A program made the position numbers and the translations under genes. Shown piece after piece: positions 21,135 to 32,939 of a stretch of DNA of 64,000 bases. The DNA comes from Pestalotiopsis fici W106-1 (taxonomy: Eukaryota; Ascomycota; Sordariomycetes; Amphisphaeriales; Sporocadaceae): positions 992,001 through 1,056,000 of the forward strand of contig NW_006917094.1 of the NCBI RefSeq assembly GCF_000516985.1, read 5' to 3'. Below the pieces are notes generated by a model, which was given only the letters and a program-made list of their open reading frames with translations, searched no databases and had not been told where the DNA came from. How positions within the stretch are numbered: the stretch's first letter is position 1; each line of letters begins with the position of its first letter.

Positions 21135-24100
21135 GTGGTTTGAGAGCCCTCCCCGGACTGCCGAGCGATGCTCCAACCCTGCCAAGCCGTCACAGCGTTG
21201 TGCCAGCCCGGGCATGAATAAGGATGACCCAACACTAGATTTTACTGCTATCAATCATTACTGGTATACCTATCGGTATCACCATATTTCGGCAAAGGAA
21301 GGCACTAGAGACAAATGCTTTGCAGGGGAGGGAGAGAGAGAGAGTCATGCTACCGGGAGTTCAGATTTGGATTGGCTGACCGGATCCCCGCCTAGTTTTA
21401 TAACACTCCCGGCGAGTGTCTCACAACAATATCAGAGGTTCATTCCTCGGACATTTGACGCCGGTTAGGCGGGAAAGTCAAACCCGGTCGTAGATGGGTC
21501 GTCCTTTTTCTTGGAATATTCTTCTCTGCTGAGAAGTTCTTCATTTTGTGGTCAACTAAGCAGCGGCGGAGAGGTCAGGGTTGGCAACCTCAATTGTCTG
21601 TCTGCCTTCTGACGGTTTCGTTTGTCAGCTTCCCACTCCCCCCTTTTTTTACACCATAGCGCCACTCAAACTCGGATCATGTATTGGTTTGTAATGATTG
21701 AGTTTGATGAATCAGATTAGACAAGGGCCGAGGACGAACAGAACAGTAGTGGGATAGCGCTGCCATCCTGGTTCTGCTTAATCAACCCTTGGCCAAAGAA
21801 GAGAAAACAATATAACTCTCTTTATCGTTCCACCAAAAAGAAAAGCGATTTATGAAGGGGAAAGAAGGCAAAAATAATGACACTATGATTAAGCAAAAGG
21901 TCAGTCCCGAGACTATGATTCTACGCTACAAGTGTTAAGGAAAACGCTTACACCTATTATCTGAAGGTCATATACTAGTAGTTTGTTAGTCGTTGGCTCC
22001 CCTCACGTGGTGCCAACCACCCAGTAATCACCAGTCCTTCCAATTCACTCCGCCCCTGAGGTTAAGGGCTCTGTGCATCAACCTTTTTCGCACAACAACT
22101 CCGTTCTTACAGATAGCGTGGTTGTTTTCAATTTCTAGTCATCCATAAGTTTTGGCTTGTTACCCCTCAAGTCTCAAAGGCCGAAACGGATACCTGGTCC
22201 AGTGTCCTCGTGTCTATGACTAGTCCTCGCACATGGTTTGATGTCCATTCGAGGAATTGGGCTGGGACAGTAGGCATGTATACAATACAGTCCACCCTTT
22301 TTGAATGCCTAGGTGAAATGCAGCTTCGCTTAGCCCTTGCTTTAAGGAGTAATGTGTTGTGATTACCCGCATGAGCTGACAATATTTCATCTGACAAAAG
22401 TTCTAGACCTAGGGTGATGTTTAGGTTGAGGTTGAGGTGGGTCTACAAATACATATACCCATACCCTTGGTCTCAGATATGAACTCAGGCTTTGATGTTG
22501 GGCAAAGCTAGACCCTGAGGATAAGGGTTCTGTCATGGTCTCATTTCTGGTTGGGCGACGAGAAGACAAAAGTTTTTCAGTAGACACACACCATATGGCC
22601 AGTCCCGCAAGGCGCGTTCAACTAGTTACTCTTCTTGCCGATATACATGGAAAGCCAAAAATCCCTCTTCGAAATATCATTTATTACCTGCGAGCCATCC
22701 CTGAATTTGCCCGAGAGACGAATTTCCAAAAGGCAAATCTGCGTCACAAGGCAACCTACCTCTCCAGAAAGCTGATTTGATATATTTTTGGTGATGGTAT
22801 CCAGATCCGATAATAATCAGATTGCGAGTCTTATATAGCTCCCAGTATAAGCCCGCAGAGGTTTAAGCAGGGCGAACATCAAACTCATGGATAAAGCAGC
22901 ACATAGACAATAGCAGGCCGAGGAAAGTGTCGTTTGCAGTTCTTTTGTTCCAATCTCATTCCTAGACCATCCGCCCTTGGGACTCCTATACTCACGTGTG
23001 CTATAATACCATGTTCTCAGCCAGGTACTTCTGCCACGAAAGCGCAAATGTTGGCTTGATCTGCGTGGGAATCTCTACTGTTAGGCTTCAGCCACTTATG
23101 GCGCGTCATAGATACAATGTATGGCAGAGCCCAAGGGTAAGTGCTGACTTTATATCTGTGAGAGATGGACTAATTGCTTCAGCATGTGACGCACTGACGG
23201 ACGGCAGCTGGCCGGCGTGCTGTAGCGCGGGACGCCCGTCCCCCACCGGCTTGTCCGGACCCGTAGATAACACCAGTCCGTAGCCGAGGACCACTTCAAG
23301 GCCCCGTCTTTCGATACTATGGCATAGTCCTGTTGATCCATCGGTGCCGTAACACAGTAGGAATCACGAAGACAACGACGGCTCCATCATCTCCAAGTCT
23401 CTGAGTTTTGCAAGTCGGACGGATCCGACTCCCGTTGCTCCGGCTCTGACGATTCAAATGAGTTTACGAATGTCGTTGTCTCGAATGTCTTTGTGGTGCA
23501 GCAAGACCGACCACAGTCACCTAGCCGAAGCATGTACAGTACTCTTACTGATATAACTCATTCATTCGACTTTCTTTACACAAGTGTACCTGTCGTTTTA
23601 ACTTTTGGCGATACTGAGATCTGCCTTGGTAATCTTCGAGCTTCTTGTTGAACATCGGCGATACTATCATCTTGGTGCTCTTTCTCTCCCGTCCGAGATA
23701 CATGTTTTCATGGAAGTCGTGTCTTCCGAGCTCCATTCTCTCAGAAAGAACCTCCTTTCGTTTTGATCACAAAACACAATCCTGGAATTAGAGAAGAGTT
23801 TCCCTTGGACCCTGTGATAGACCAAGTTGGCGTACATCCAAATGACCTTTCCAATTGCTCAGGAGAATCGTGTCAAAGTGGATCCGTGAAACCATGGATC
23901 CGATGCACCCTCAGTATCACATGGCCGTCAACCCGTACGTGTATGCGATATGAGGTAAGGGGCGAGCATGAATGGTTTGAGTTGATGCACGTCGCAATAA
24001 GCCTCACTGTGACAGTGCACCTGCTGATCCGATCGGTGGTGTTAGCTTGTAGCGGTTATTGGGGCCTTTTTCCAATGTTGTTATCGGGTGACTCCTTAGA

Positions 24101-24417
24101 TAGGTCCCTGTGCAGGTACGTACCGTGAACCCCCCGCCGCCAGAGAAAAGCTCGGGCAAATGTTTTGGCGCAAGGCGGCCATAAATCGGAACCGGCGCCT
24201 ACCGACCTACCAGAGATGGGACTAGCAGCTAGGGTGTGCTGCTTGGTTGGATTGGCTGGCGCCAGAGCCTCTTTTGCAAACCTTGGAAACCCGTGCAACG
24301 GTCCCATCACATGAGGCTCTCTTCTCTTTGAAGTCCTCGTCATCCCTCTGACCGCCAACGAAACAACACCCACAACTTCCACATCTTTCCTCTGCGCACC
24401 CAAAGGGCAATACCATC
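21135..24417. other. Gene-poor 3.3-kb intergenic region
   Basis: The left part is the 3' flank of the MAP kinase gene, including a short GA repeat near 21331. Small ORFs (for example 22595-22780, 61 codons) have no recognisable family. The right end is the promoter of the mS38 gene. No RNA gene or mobile element was identified. Confidence 0.5.
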
Positions 24418-25525
24418 ATGCTGCCCTCATCTGTGCGCCGGGTCGTGGTCGCCACGCCGCCGGCCTCGATCCTCTCCAACTTTGCGCCCACGGCTGCCCG
24501 CGCAACTGCCGCCTCGGCCATCTCCCTGCCATACAACCCCAGAAACCAGCAAAGGCGGCGGTACTCGTCCTCGAAACCTTCAAGTCCAAATGATTCGCCA
24601 AAGGGACTGCCGGCCGGCCAGATGACGGCTTCGCCTGCTCAGTCAAAGTCCGCCGAGAAGCCTGCTGGCGAGAAGCGCAAGCGCAAGGCCAAGGATAACA
24701 ATGCGACTGGTGTCGAGAAGCTCCCCAGTGTTCCCAGCACACACCATGTGCCGCAGGAAGGTTCGTTGCGCTGATTTGTCTGCTTTTCCTGAATGACCAT
24801 GTAGCTGATATGACTCTCCTCCCGCAGCTGTCGCATTGTCCTCCTTCTTCTCCCTGCACAGGCCCATGTCCGTGACCCAGGGCTTCCCCAAGACCGTCAG
24901 CGACGAGACCTTTGCCCAGATTTTCGCTCCCCGAAGCAAGAACAGCAAATACAACGATGTCATGTCGACGCTTTCCAGGACCGTAGATGACCTCGAACAG
25001 CCCATGCACGGTCTCTCCATCGCCCCCCAGCACGATGCTGCAGGCATGGATCACGCTCACGATAACATGCACAAGATTGAAGTCAGGCAAGCGGATGGTT
25101 CCGAGGGCAGCATTCACATCCAGCTGAACGCCATGTCTGGACAGTTCCTGCCTTTCCGCCCACCTCCTCTGCCCCAACCCGTATCGAACACAGCTGCCGA
25201 GGCCGGAGCTGAAGACGCCGTGGACGCTCAACCTCAGACCCGCGTCTACAAGGCTATTTTTACCCTAGAGGAGACCACCGAGCCCAACGGCGAGGTCCGG
25301 ATCATGGCTCACAGCCCAACACTGGTCGAGGAGAACACGGCACCACGGTCTTTCCTTGAGCGCATGGCTCTGCGTCAGCTTCGCCGGGAACAGGTCCGTG
25401 GACAGGCCAACGAGATGCACGCCATCAGCGTCAAGAGGCAAAGGAAGCTCAAGATGAAGAAGAAGAAGTACAAGAAGTTGATGAAGCGCACTCGTACCGA
25501 GCGTCGCAAGCTGGACAGAGTCTAA
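24418..25525 (+). CDS. COX24: Mitochondrial small-subunit ribosomal protein mS38 (Cox24/AURKAIP1 family)
   Basis: Exons 24418-24760 and 24828-25525, one 67-bp intron (GTTCGT...CCCGCAG), 346 aa. Residues ~1-50 are an Arg/Ser/Ala-rich mitochondrial targeting sequence. The middle is poorly conserved and rich in Pro, Ser and Ala. The last ~35 residues form the diagnostic mS38/DUF1713 tail: HAISVKRQRKLKMKKKKYKK followed by LMKRTRTERRKLDR. In yeast, Cox24 is a mitoribosome component needed for COX1 mRNA processing and translation. The frame is restored only with the proposed intron. It is convergent with the agmatinase gene, with 295 bp between the stop codons. Confidence 0.9.
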
Positions 25526-25820
25526 GGAGTTTTTCCCGCTCCTGTGTATTATCAGAAAGAGGCGTTGCAGATCTTCCCGTCGCCACCCCAATAGCATTTT
25601 GATTGAATCATAATACGGTGTACGGAGGGACGAAGGGTTTTCTCAGTCTACTTTGTTTTCTCCATTTTCCTACTTGAGAATCATGGCATGCGCAGCATTC
25701 ATGCGGTGATTTCTCCTTGAGAGCACGACCTATAGACTTCTACGTACTTCCCAATCTAGCTGTATTTGAAAGCTATACACTCTACCTTATGAAACTATTC
25801 CCCAAGTGCTGTTTCTGACC

Positions 25821-27528
25821 TTATTCACCCAGCGCCTTGACCGACTGGTCAACCATGAGTCCAATTAGAGAGAGAGCAACTTCAGCGGCAGCCAAGACCG
25901 TCGTCTCTCCGGGATTGTCATAGACTGGTGCAACCTCAACCACATCTCCACCAATTATGTTGATTCCACTCAGCCCGTCCAAGATTGTGAGCAATTCTCT
26001 CGAGGTCCAGCCGCCAGGTTCGGCAGTTCCGGTAGCTGTGAGATAGGTTAGCAAGTGGACTAGTACAGGTTTTTTAATGTAGTTAAGATTTCAGGATGCT
26101 GCATTTTATACCCTCGGAGGCGGAAAAAGAAAATGAAAGGAACATACCAGGAGCAAACGCGGGATCGAGCACGTCAATATCGACACTGACATAGACCTTG
26201 GTATCTCCGACGCGCTCACGGATCCGCGAAATGATACCGGCAACGCCCATATAATCCAGGTCCCGGGCCGTGATGGACTGGAAGCCACAGCGCAGGTCGT
26301 TGCGCATGTCGCCTTTTCGACGGGCGAGAGGGGCGCGGATGCCGGCGTGGAGAGACGTGTTGGTTATGAGACCCTATTAGTGGCCGTGGCACGAGGTTAG
26401 AAATCTACCGGTCTTCAACGGACTTGGTGTAACGGCGAGTATAAGTGAGTCATACCTCTTCGTGGGCAATGTGCAGGAATGTTCCGTGGTTCAAGCCGCT
26501 GAAGAATATCAACCAGTCAGCTTTCTGATCGAGAACTGGCAGTCAAAGGATTCCTGCGACTTACGCATAATCCGAAATCCCGCCTCCTATTCTTTGGGTT
26601 AATTGCCTCTTCTATACAAGTCATGATGATTATATTCAAGTAACTCACCCAAAACCTTTGGGTCCCAGGTATCTGTTTTCCACAAAAGTCAGCCATATTG
26701 AGAGTTCACTAATGATGATCCCAAGTTGATTCAACTCACCAATGTGACTGTCAAAATGCACGACAGCCACCTGTCCCCACCTCTCCTTGACGGAGCGAAG
26801 GGCCGATAGGGTCGTTGTATGATCGCCGCCGAGAGTGAGGATCCTCGGGACTGTCGACCGAGACACATCTGCAGCCTTGCGGCTTGAAACCACTCTATGC
26901 GCCTTGTCCAGTTGCTTGAGCGCATATGTATTATCCAGCCAGGTCAGCGGCGCGTCGCCGCAATCTGTAATGGTGGCCCAGGACTTGAGTGGGTTCTTGC
27001 CTATTGAGAAGAGGAGGATCAGCAGTTTAGAAGACAAGAAACTTATTCTTATAGGAATTCCGATAATATCAAGACAATCGGGGTAACACAAACCGGTATA
27101 TGCACTCCAGGCCATGTCCGGGGCTATCCTCTGACTTCCGATCCGGATGCCAGTAGGTCCGTACCGAGCACCTGGACGTGCCGTAACACCCTGCATAGCA
27201 CTTCTTAGCATCAAAGTATTTGAATGTTTGAAACCACTCTACATACAGTATCAAACGGAGCACCCAAGATGGCAATATCATAGGGTTTGCCCGCGGCCTC
27301 TGCATCCGCGATGCAGTTCAAGTACGGCAAATTGGCATACGTCTTGAGACCGCTAAACTGGCTCCCGCTAATGATATCGACGTCGTCGCCGTATACACCG
27401 GCACGCATTGGCCTCTGCAAGTCGTCGAGGGTCGGCGAATTGGGTATCTCCCAGGCCGACGTCCTCGGAGGGGAGCCGAACCCGAGCAGAGCCAGCGAGG
27501 CTGGAAGGAGGAGGGGACGATAGAACAT
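25821..27528 (-). CDS. Secreted agmatinase-like ureohydrolase
   Basis: Eight exons on the minus strand: 27247-27528, 27094-27190, 26740-27000, 26649-26672, 26565-26586, 26456-26498, 26148-26373, 25821-26035; 389 aa. Two exons are only 24 and 22 bp. The binuclear-manganese motifs of the arginase/agmatinase family are present: GGDHTTT, HFDSHIDTW (DxHxD type) and SVDIDVLDPAFAP, plus the agmatinase signatures FDTGVTARPGARYGP and TGTAEPGGWTSRE. The first ~25 residues (MFYRPLLLPASLALLGFG) look like a signal peptide, pointing to secretion or the vacuole. Agmatinases hydrolyse agmatine to putrescine and urea; fungal members of this subfamily may use other guanidino substrates. All eight exons join in frame, so the gene is probably intact. 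Confidence 0.9.
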
Positions 27529-28290
27529 GATTTCAACTTGGCTTGTATGTCAGCTTAACTACAGGCGGCCTTGAGAATTTGTGGTAGGAACTATACTTTC
27601 TGGCCCGTAACGGTCTTTTTGGGGGAGATTACTGCAGACAAATGATATATCGCCTTTGTCTTACGGCATACTATCTCAATGCATGTTTAAGTACTCATGC
27701 CATGGTGCAGGGATCATGGTGACTAGCTCAACGTCATGAACTAGCAAGGGTCGATTATAGCTCACGCGGTGGAGATAATTAGACTTTGGAGGGACGCTGT
27801 ATAACTTTTATGGATTGATCGAATAGCTATACTCGTGCGAAAAGATATATTCTATAATTGGTTGGATATATCTAATGAGCCTTTTTTTAAATCTTTTTGT
27901 AAACAATAAGAGATAATGGGGAGTACAAATCCTTAAATTTAGTTGAAGCCCGTTACAATACCTATAATTGGCAAACCTGCCAATAGGGACTTCTCACTTC
28001 TTAAAGATCTATCGCTATCCCCCAATGCTATGATAGCTGCATCATGAAACGTGAATTATGAAATTCTGTTAGTGTTCGTGATCATTCAATCCAGGTAGAT
28101 CGTTACTTTTTTCTGCCGTGGCTTACTCGTTATTATAAGGCGCTGCAGTGCTTTGAGCTTGAACTATCGAATTGAAGTTCCTTGTTCAACGCCAGCAGTT
28201 GAGTCTCAAGGGCAGGGAAAGAAAGGCATTTGGAAAGCAGTCTGCGTCATGACTTGAAAGCGCAGTTTTTTTTTTTTTTTTTGTTTTTTT
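27529..28290. other. AT-rich intergenic region left of the second gap
   Basis: The region is clearly richer in A and T than the flanking genes, with TA-rich words and T runs, as in RIP-affected or relic DNA. No open reading frame of note. Confidence 0.45.
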
Positions 28291-28390
28291 NNNNNNNNNN
28301 NNNNNNNNNNNNNNNNNNNNNNNNNNNNNNNNNNNNNNNNNNNNNNNNNNNNNNNNNNNNNNNNNNNNNNNNNNNNNNNNNNNNNNNNNN
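28291..28390. other. Assembly gap (100 N)
   Basis: Exactly 100 N following a T run with one interrupting G. The true size is unknown. Unlike the first gap, no T run follows on the right. Confidence 0.97.
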
Positions 28391-28973
28391 ATCCAGGAAC
28401 AGTGTCTGATCTATAAGATGGATTGGCCAAATGGCCAGGACATCCAGACACTTTATTCTGCCACCCGTTAATCTCGTATGAACATTGGACATTTATCGGT
28501 TGTGAGTAGTCGAGAAAAAGGCAGGGTCCATCAAGTGCTAAATTCCCACATGCAAAAACTCAGATTAAAGCTACAAATTTACTTTGACAAAGGAGTGACA
28601 CATCAGATCCCAGGTACCAATGATGTTGCTTTGTAGACACAAAACGATTGTCACTGGCGTCTTTGTGCCTTGTCGTATCACAGTATCTTCTTAATCCACA
28701 ATAGGAGCGGTGTATATAGAAAAGACCAGATAATATAACATTGAATGTAACCTGCAAAAACTCCATTGGTCATATTGAAGTTTACCATCGTCTGTGTACA
28801 GCGTGACAAGATAGAACAACTGTTTCGTTCTGTACATGTGATTGTAGCTGGATTCGATATGTTCAGGACTTGGTATATAGCCAAGCTAGTGTGCATGTTC
28901 ATCATGTTACCGTGCCATCGTGCCTTTCATTCATGACAGCAAGATCTCATTTTGGACCATCAGATTGTTCAAG
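28391..28973. other. Intergenic, upstream of the APH-type kinase gene
   Basis: The open frame of the kinase extends back to 28920 without an ATG. No other gene is visible. Confidence 0.5.
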
Positions 28974-29816
28974 ATGCCTGCTCGATTCCCGTTCAAGCCC
29001 GCTACCTCGGTTAATGAAGCCACCAAGCCTCTCGAGGCATGCGAGCTTCTGATAGCAGACTCTCAACGGCAAATCTGGGCCGTTGGGAACAGATTCATGA
29101 TCAAGGTCAAACCATATCATGCCGGTTGTAAAGTCGAGATCGATAATGTGAGTCTGGTCCAAAGGCACACTAACATGCCTGCTCCTACCATTATACGCTC
29201 CTGGAAGGATGATGATCGCTTCTTCACTCTACAGAAACGAGTACCAGGTGAGACCCTCGAAGCCGCATTGCCCCGGCTTACCCAGCAAGATCTGACAAAA
29301 ATCGGGGAGGACCTTGGCCAGCATCTTTACAAGATGCGCAGGATACAGAATACAAGAATGGAAATGGTCAATGGTACCGGTGTAGTCGACTGGAGATTGC
29401 TCAAGCCTGTGCCCGAGGCAAGAGCCGACAGATATTCGGTAGAAACCGACGGACAACTCGCAGGACTTCTTGCCCACCGCATTCGAGGCCATCTCGAGGA
29501 AAGTCTTTTAGAAGAGTTCATGAGCCAAATGCCATCGGGTCAGCCATACACATTTAGTCACTCTGATCTCCATGAGGGCAACATCATGGTCAAGGATGGC
29601 AAGTTCAGTGGCCTGATTGACTGGGACCTGGCTGGCTACTATCCGATTTGGTGGGAGTCGGTCAATGCAACGTCTCTACTCGATCCTTACCTCTCCCCTG
29701 GATTGGCTTGCCCTCAGGCGCTGCGATGGTTTAATGTCTATCAAGCAATCCGTGATGCGCCGGGAGAGGCAGAAACCTTGGAGAAACTGGGAAATTATCT
29801 GTACAAGCATGAGTAA
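28974..29816 (+). CDS. Aminoglycoside-phosphotransferase-like (APH) kinase
   Basis: A single exon of 280 aa from the ATG at 28974 (MPARFPFKPATSV). The open frame reaches further upstream but has no ATG there. The APH fold is shown by the catalytic loop SHSDLHEGNIMV (HxDxxxxN) near residue 197 and the metal-binding IDWDLAGYYPIWWE that follows. FTLQKRVPGETLEAALPRL is the inter-lobe segment. Fungi carry many such genes; substrates are mostly unknown small molecules or proteins, and antibiotic resistance should not be assumed. Size is normal for the fungal group. Confidence 0.9.
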   Translation: MPARFPFKPATSVNEATKPLEACELLIADSQRQIWAVGNRFMIKVKPYHAGCKVEIDNVSLVQRHTNMPAPTIIRSWKDDDRFFTLQKRVPGETLEAALPRLTQQDLTKIGEDLGQHLYKMRRIQNTRMEMVNGTGVVDWRLLKPVPEARADRYSVETDGQLAGLLAHRIRGHLEESLLEEFMSQMPSGQPYTFSHSDLHEGNIMVKDGKFSGLIDWDLAGYYPIWWESVNATSLLDPYLSPGLACPQALRWFNVYQAIRDAPGEAETLEKLGNYLYKHE

Positions 29817-30443
29817 AGACCCAATAAGAGTAGATAGGATAGATCAGTAAGACTAATGAGTAATGGTGAGATGAGATGCGCAATCTATTTACCAAGTATC
29901 CGTAAATCTGAAGGTTGTAATGTCATTTGGGTGCATCTCGACTCCAATAGCTCCCTCCAATTAGTACTTATTAGCATTGACTTGGAAAGACTTTGGCTTT
30001 GTTTCTCGTTTCTTGCCTTCTCCACCAACAAAAGCCACGGCTTGGTGAGAATAAGGTAAACAAAGAAATTGAATCAGAGAAAAAGGAGAAAAGATTCCAA
30101 AGAGAAAGATTCCATATACTATTACTAGGGTCCATTCCGCACCCGCCCGCACCCACGCCCGCACCATTGAGGCGGGATCTCGGGGGTCTAGAAGGTACCG
30201 CCAACTGTTTAGCACCACTTTCAGCGCGTTCAGGAATCGACACGCTGCCGAACTGCCTCTCAAGTGCTGGGCTGCCCCACCAAGAAGCTCGCCCAAGCTT
30301 CTGAAACTTGATGTGCGATTACGACATTGCCAGCTGCAGCTCCAATTACCTCTTGAGAGCTGCATATCCCGCCATTGATCGGGGGGTAACTTGAATCCGT
30401 ATCTCTGTATATAGATAAAGAGCAGCTCGAGACCCAAACTCTC
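29817..30443. other. Intergenic between kinase and DsbA-like gene
   Basis: 3' flank of the kinase gene and promoter of the next gene. No gene is supported. Confidence 0.5.
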
Positions 30444-31229
30444 ATGTCTCTGAAGCTCACCAGAAACATCTGCACAAGCTCAATCAAGCTACGCTCACCA
30501 ATTCCATCAGCTTCGACTTTACTCAACACAAAAAGAACCAGCTTCCGCCAGTTCCACAGCACTCAATTCAAGATGGCCGTCCCACCCAAGTTTGCTGGCC
30601 AGAAGCTGCAATTCGCAAAGCCTCAGACGCCCGCCACTACCGGCGTGGCCGCCACGACGCATAACCTCGAAGTCTACCTGGACTACGTCTGTCCCTTCTC
30701 CGCAAAGCTGTTCAACACCCTATACAACACCGTGGTCCCCCTCATTCGCGAGAGCGGCGAGTGGTCGCAAGGCCTCGAGATTGTCTTCCGCCAGCAGGTC
30801 CAGCCGTGGCACCCTTCCTCGACGCTCGTGCACGAGGCCGCCGTTGCCGTGCTGCAGCTCCAGCCCGAAAAGTTTTGGCAGTTCAGCGACGCCCTCTTCA
30901 AGCAGCAAAAGGAGTACTTTGATGTCAACGTGGTCAATGAGACTCGCAACGACACCTACAAGCGCCTGGCCAAGCTCGCCGCCAGCGTCGGCGTCGACGA
31001 GGCTCAAGTGTTTGATCGCCTCAAGATTAGTGACAAGCCCGGCGAGGACGGCAGTTTGAACAGCGGCAACAAGGTCACCAATGACTTCAAGGTCCTTGTC
31101 AAGATGGCTAGATTGGTGGGTGTTCATGTCAGCCCGACGGCCATCTTTGATGGCGTGGTCGCCAATGACATCAGCTCCGGCTGGGGCAAGCAGGAGTGGG
31201 CCGACTGGTTGACAAAGAACGTGGTGTAA
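30444..31229 (+). CDS. Thioredoxin-fold (DsbA-like) protein, probably mitochondrial
   Basis: A single exon of 261 aa. The first ~42 residues are rich in Arg, Ser and Thr without acidic residues (MSLKLTRNICTSSIKLR), as in a mitochondrial presequence; a second in-frame Met at ~43 (MAVPPKFAGQK) could give a cytosolic form. From ~72 the DsbA/thioredoxin_4 fold begins with LEVYLDYVCPFSAKLFNTLY. The active-site motif is CPFS, with one Cys instead of CxxC, so it cannot act as a classical disulfide oxidase. A cis-Pro segment is present (VSPTAIFDG). Similar single-Cys proteins are common in fungi and uncharacterised. Confidence 0.85.
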   Translation: MSLKLTRNICTSSIKLRSPIPSASTLLNTKRTSFRQFHSTQFKMAVPPKFAGQKLQFAKPQTPATTGVAATTHNLEVYLDYVCPFSAKLFNTLYNTVVPLIRESGEWSQGLEIVFRQQVQPWHPSSTLVHEAAVAVLQLQPEKFWQFSDALFKQQKEYFDVNVVNETRNDTYKRLAKLAASVGVDEAQVFDRLKISDKPGEDGSLNSGNKVTNDFKVLVKMARLVGVHVSPTAIFDGVVANDISSGWGKQEWADWLTKNVV

Positions 31230-31578
31230 GCTATAGCCATACACTCAGATAGCTTGGAGCTTGGGGGTAATGAATGATTTTATAGAGCGCACACCGATAA
31301 ATTCAATAGAACATCATCAAGACTGTGAAAGGACAATTTGTCGACAAATACTTCTCGTGAAACATTTGGATTATACAACGCAAGAACAAGACGTATACTG
31401 AGTATAGGTTTCTTCAATAGTACCTACTAGTAGGGGTTGTAGGACATGGCTTAGCGGGCTTCCAGGGCACAGACCCAATAGGTGCTAAACGCGGTCGGCC
31501 ATTGAATTCTCTACGCGGTCTTCCAAGCTAAACCAACCATCATCCTTCTGGTCCAGTAAATTGTGAAATCAGTTCACC

Positions 31579-32434
31579 ATGTTGCTTGTCGCAACCATCA
31601 GGAGGTCTCAAACAAGCTCCTTGAGACCTCTGCTACGTTCGTTTCAAGCCCAATTGCCTGTGGCGGGCATCAGATTACAAGTATGTAGGCGACTGGCATC
31701 AACATCGACCAAGGCCACGCCAAGCGCCAAAGACGCCGCAGCTCCAGCCGCCAAGTATAGTCAGTTACTTCAATGATACCTACCTCTTCTGACTTTATAT
31801 ACCATACTGACATGTAAGCGTAGAATACCCCGAAACATTACAGCTCTTCCACGCCGGTGTCTCTAGAATCACATTCCTGGCCTGTGTGAAATTGTCGACG
31901 ATTCTCCTGTCGGCATTCTTCATCTTTGTCGTCACTCCAGGATACCACGCAAAAGAAGGCTGGAGCGCCACCACCATTCGCAGTGAGTGTGCAAAACAAG
32001 TTATAGATGTTTTCCGATGATATTAACCATGAGAAGCGGCCCTCTGCGGTGCCGTTCCCCTATTATTCGTAGGCTGGACCACATCGCCATTCGTGCTCAT
32101 GATCACCACCAAGCTTCCGCCCTTTGCCCGGATATCCGAGCAATATCTCAAGCGGTATTTGGCAAATCTCCCAGCTGACACAGTCTTTGGTGTCACCACC
32201 ATGAGTCCCATCGCCAAGCCCAGAACCAGCAAGGTTATTCTCTCAGAGCTTCGTCAGACAAACCGGAGATTGGGCATAGTAAACTACGTCCGAGACGCGG
32301 CGGCAGAAAATGCCACACGCAAGTGGTATAATTATCGAGCCGTGGACAAGTTCAGCATCCAGACCAATAACGCCAAGGGGCAACAATGGTATTGGGACGC
32401 CATAGCAAAACACATCCCCAAGGAAAAGCCTTGA
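31579..32434 (+). CDS. Mitochondrial two-helix membrane protein (TMEM70/TMEM186-like, tentative)
   Basis: Exons 31579-31759, 31824-31982, 32037-32434; introns of 64 and 54 bp; 245 aa. The N-terminus is a presequence (MLLVATIRRSQTSSLRPLLR). Two hydrophobic hairpin segments follow, TFLACVKLSTILLSAFFIFV and ALCGAVPLLFVGWTTSPFV, then a soluble tail with LGIVNYVRDAAAENATRKWY. This arrangement matches a fungal family resembling TMEM70-type inner-membrane assembly factors; that name is from general resemblance and is tentative. The first intron has the less common donor GTCAGT. The 349 bp before this gene show nothing else. Confidence 0.78.
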
Positions 32435-32939
32435 GAGATCTTTGTACCTGTACATGTAAAACTTGTGAAGCAAATTGGCTTACAATGGTACTTGACACTA
32501 TGTCAAGCCCGTCTCTTGAGGGGTTGATCCATATACTCAGGCATATGTAAAAAATACCAATAGCGATTGATCTAGGAAACAATGTTTATATGCAAGACGA
32601 ATGCTGGCCAGTTCTCACCATGCATTGAATATTGTATTTCACAATGGTAATCCATCATTAGACTCTGCTCTATACTTCTCATTCTTCATCCAATTCGAGT
32701 CCGAGGTGCAATACTTGATGGAATCTTCATCTACACGGGGACACATTATCATACATAATGTAGTCGCTTGTTCATTCAGACATAACCAATCCCGGCGCAA
32801 AAGACGGTGCACCGACTCCGAAGTCGGAAAAGTGGATCGCGCCGGCCTAAAAACGCAGATCGGGGGAGTCTTTCTGGTTTTTCTCTGATCAGCCAGCCTT
32901 TCTAAAACCCTCCGACACGGAGCGAGCTACGATGATGAC
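32435..32939. other. Intergenic, promoter of the first FPGS gene
   Basis: No gene supported. It carries a 3' flank and the upstream region of the next plus-strand gene. Confidence 0.45.

Noticed and set aside
22595..22780. 61-codon ORF with a helix-rich look
   Set aside because: No family recognised; too short to support without conservation data.
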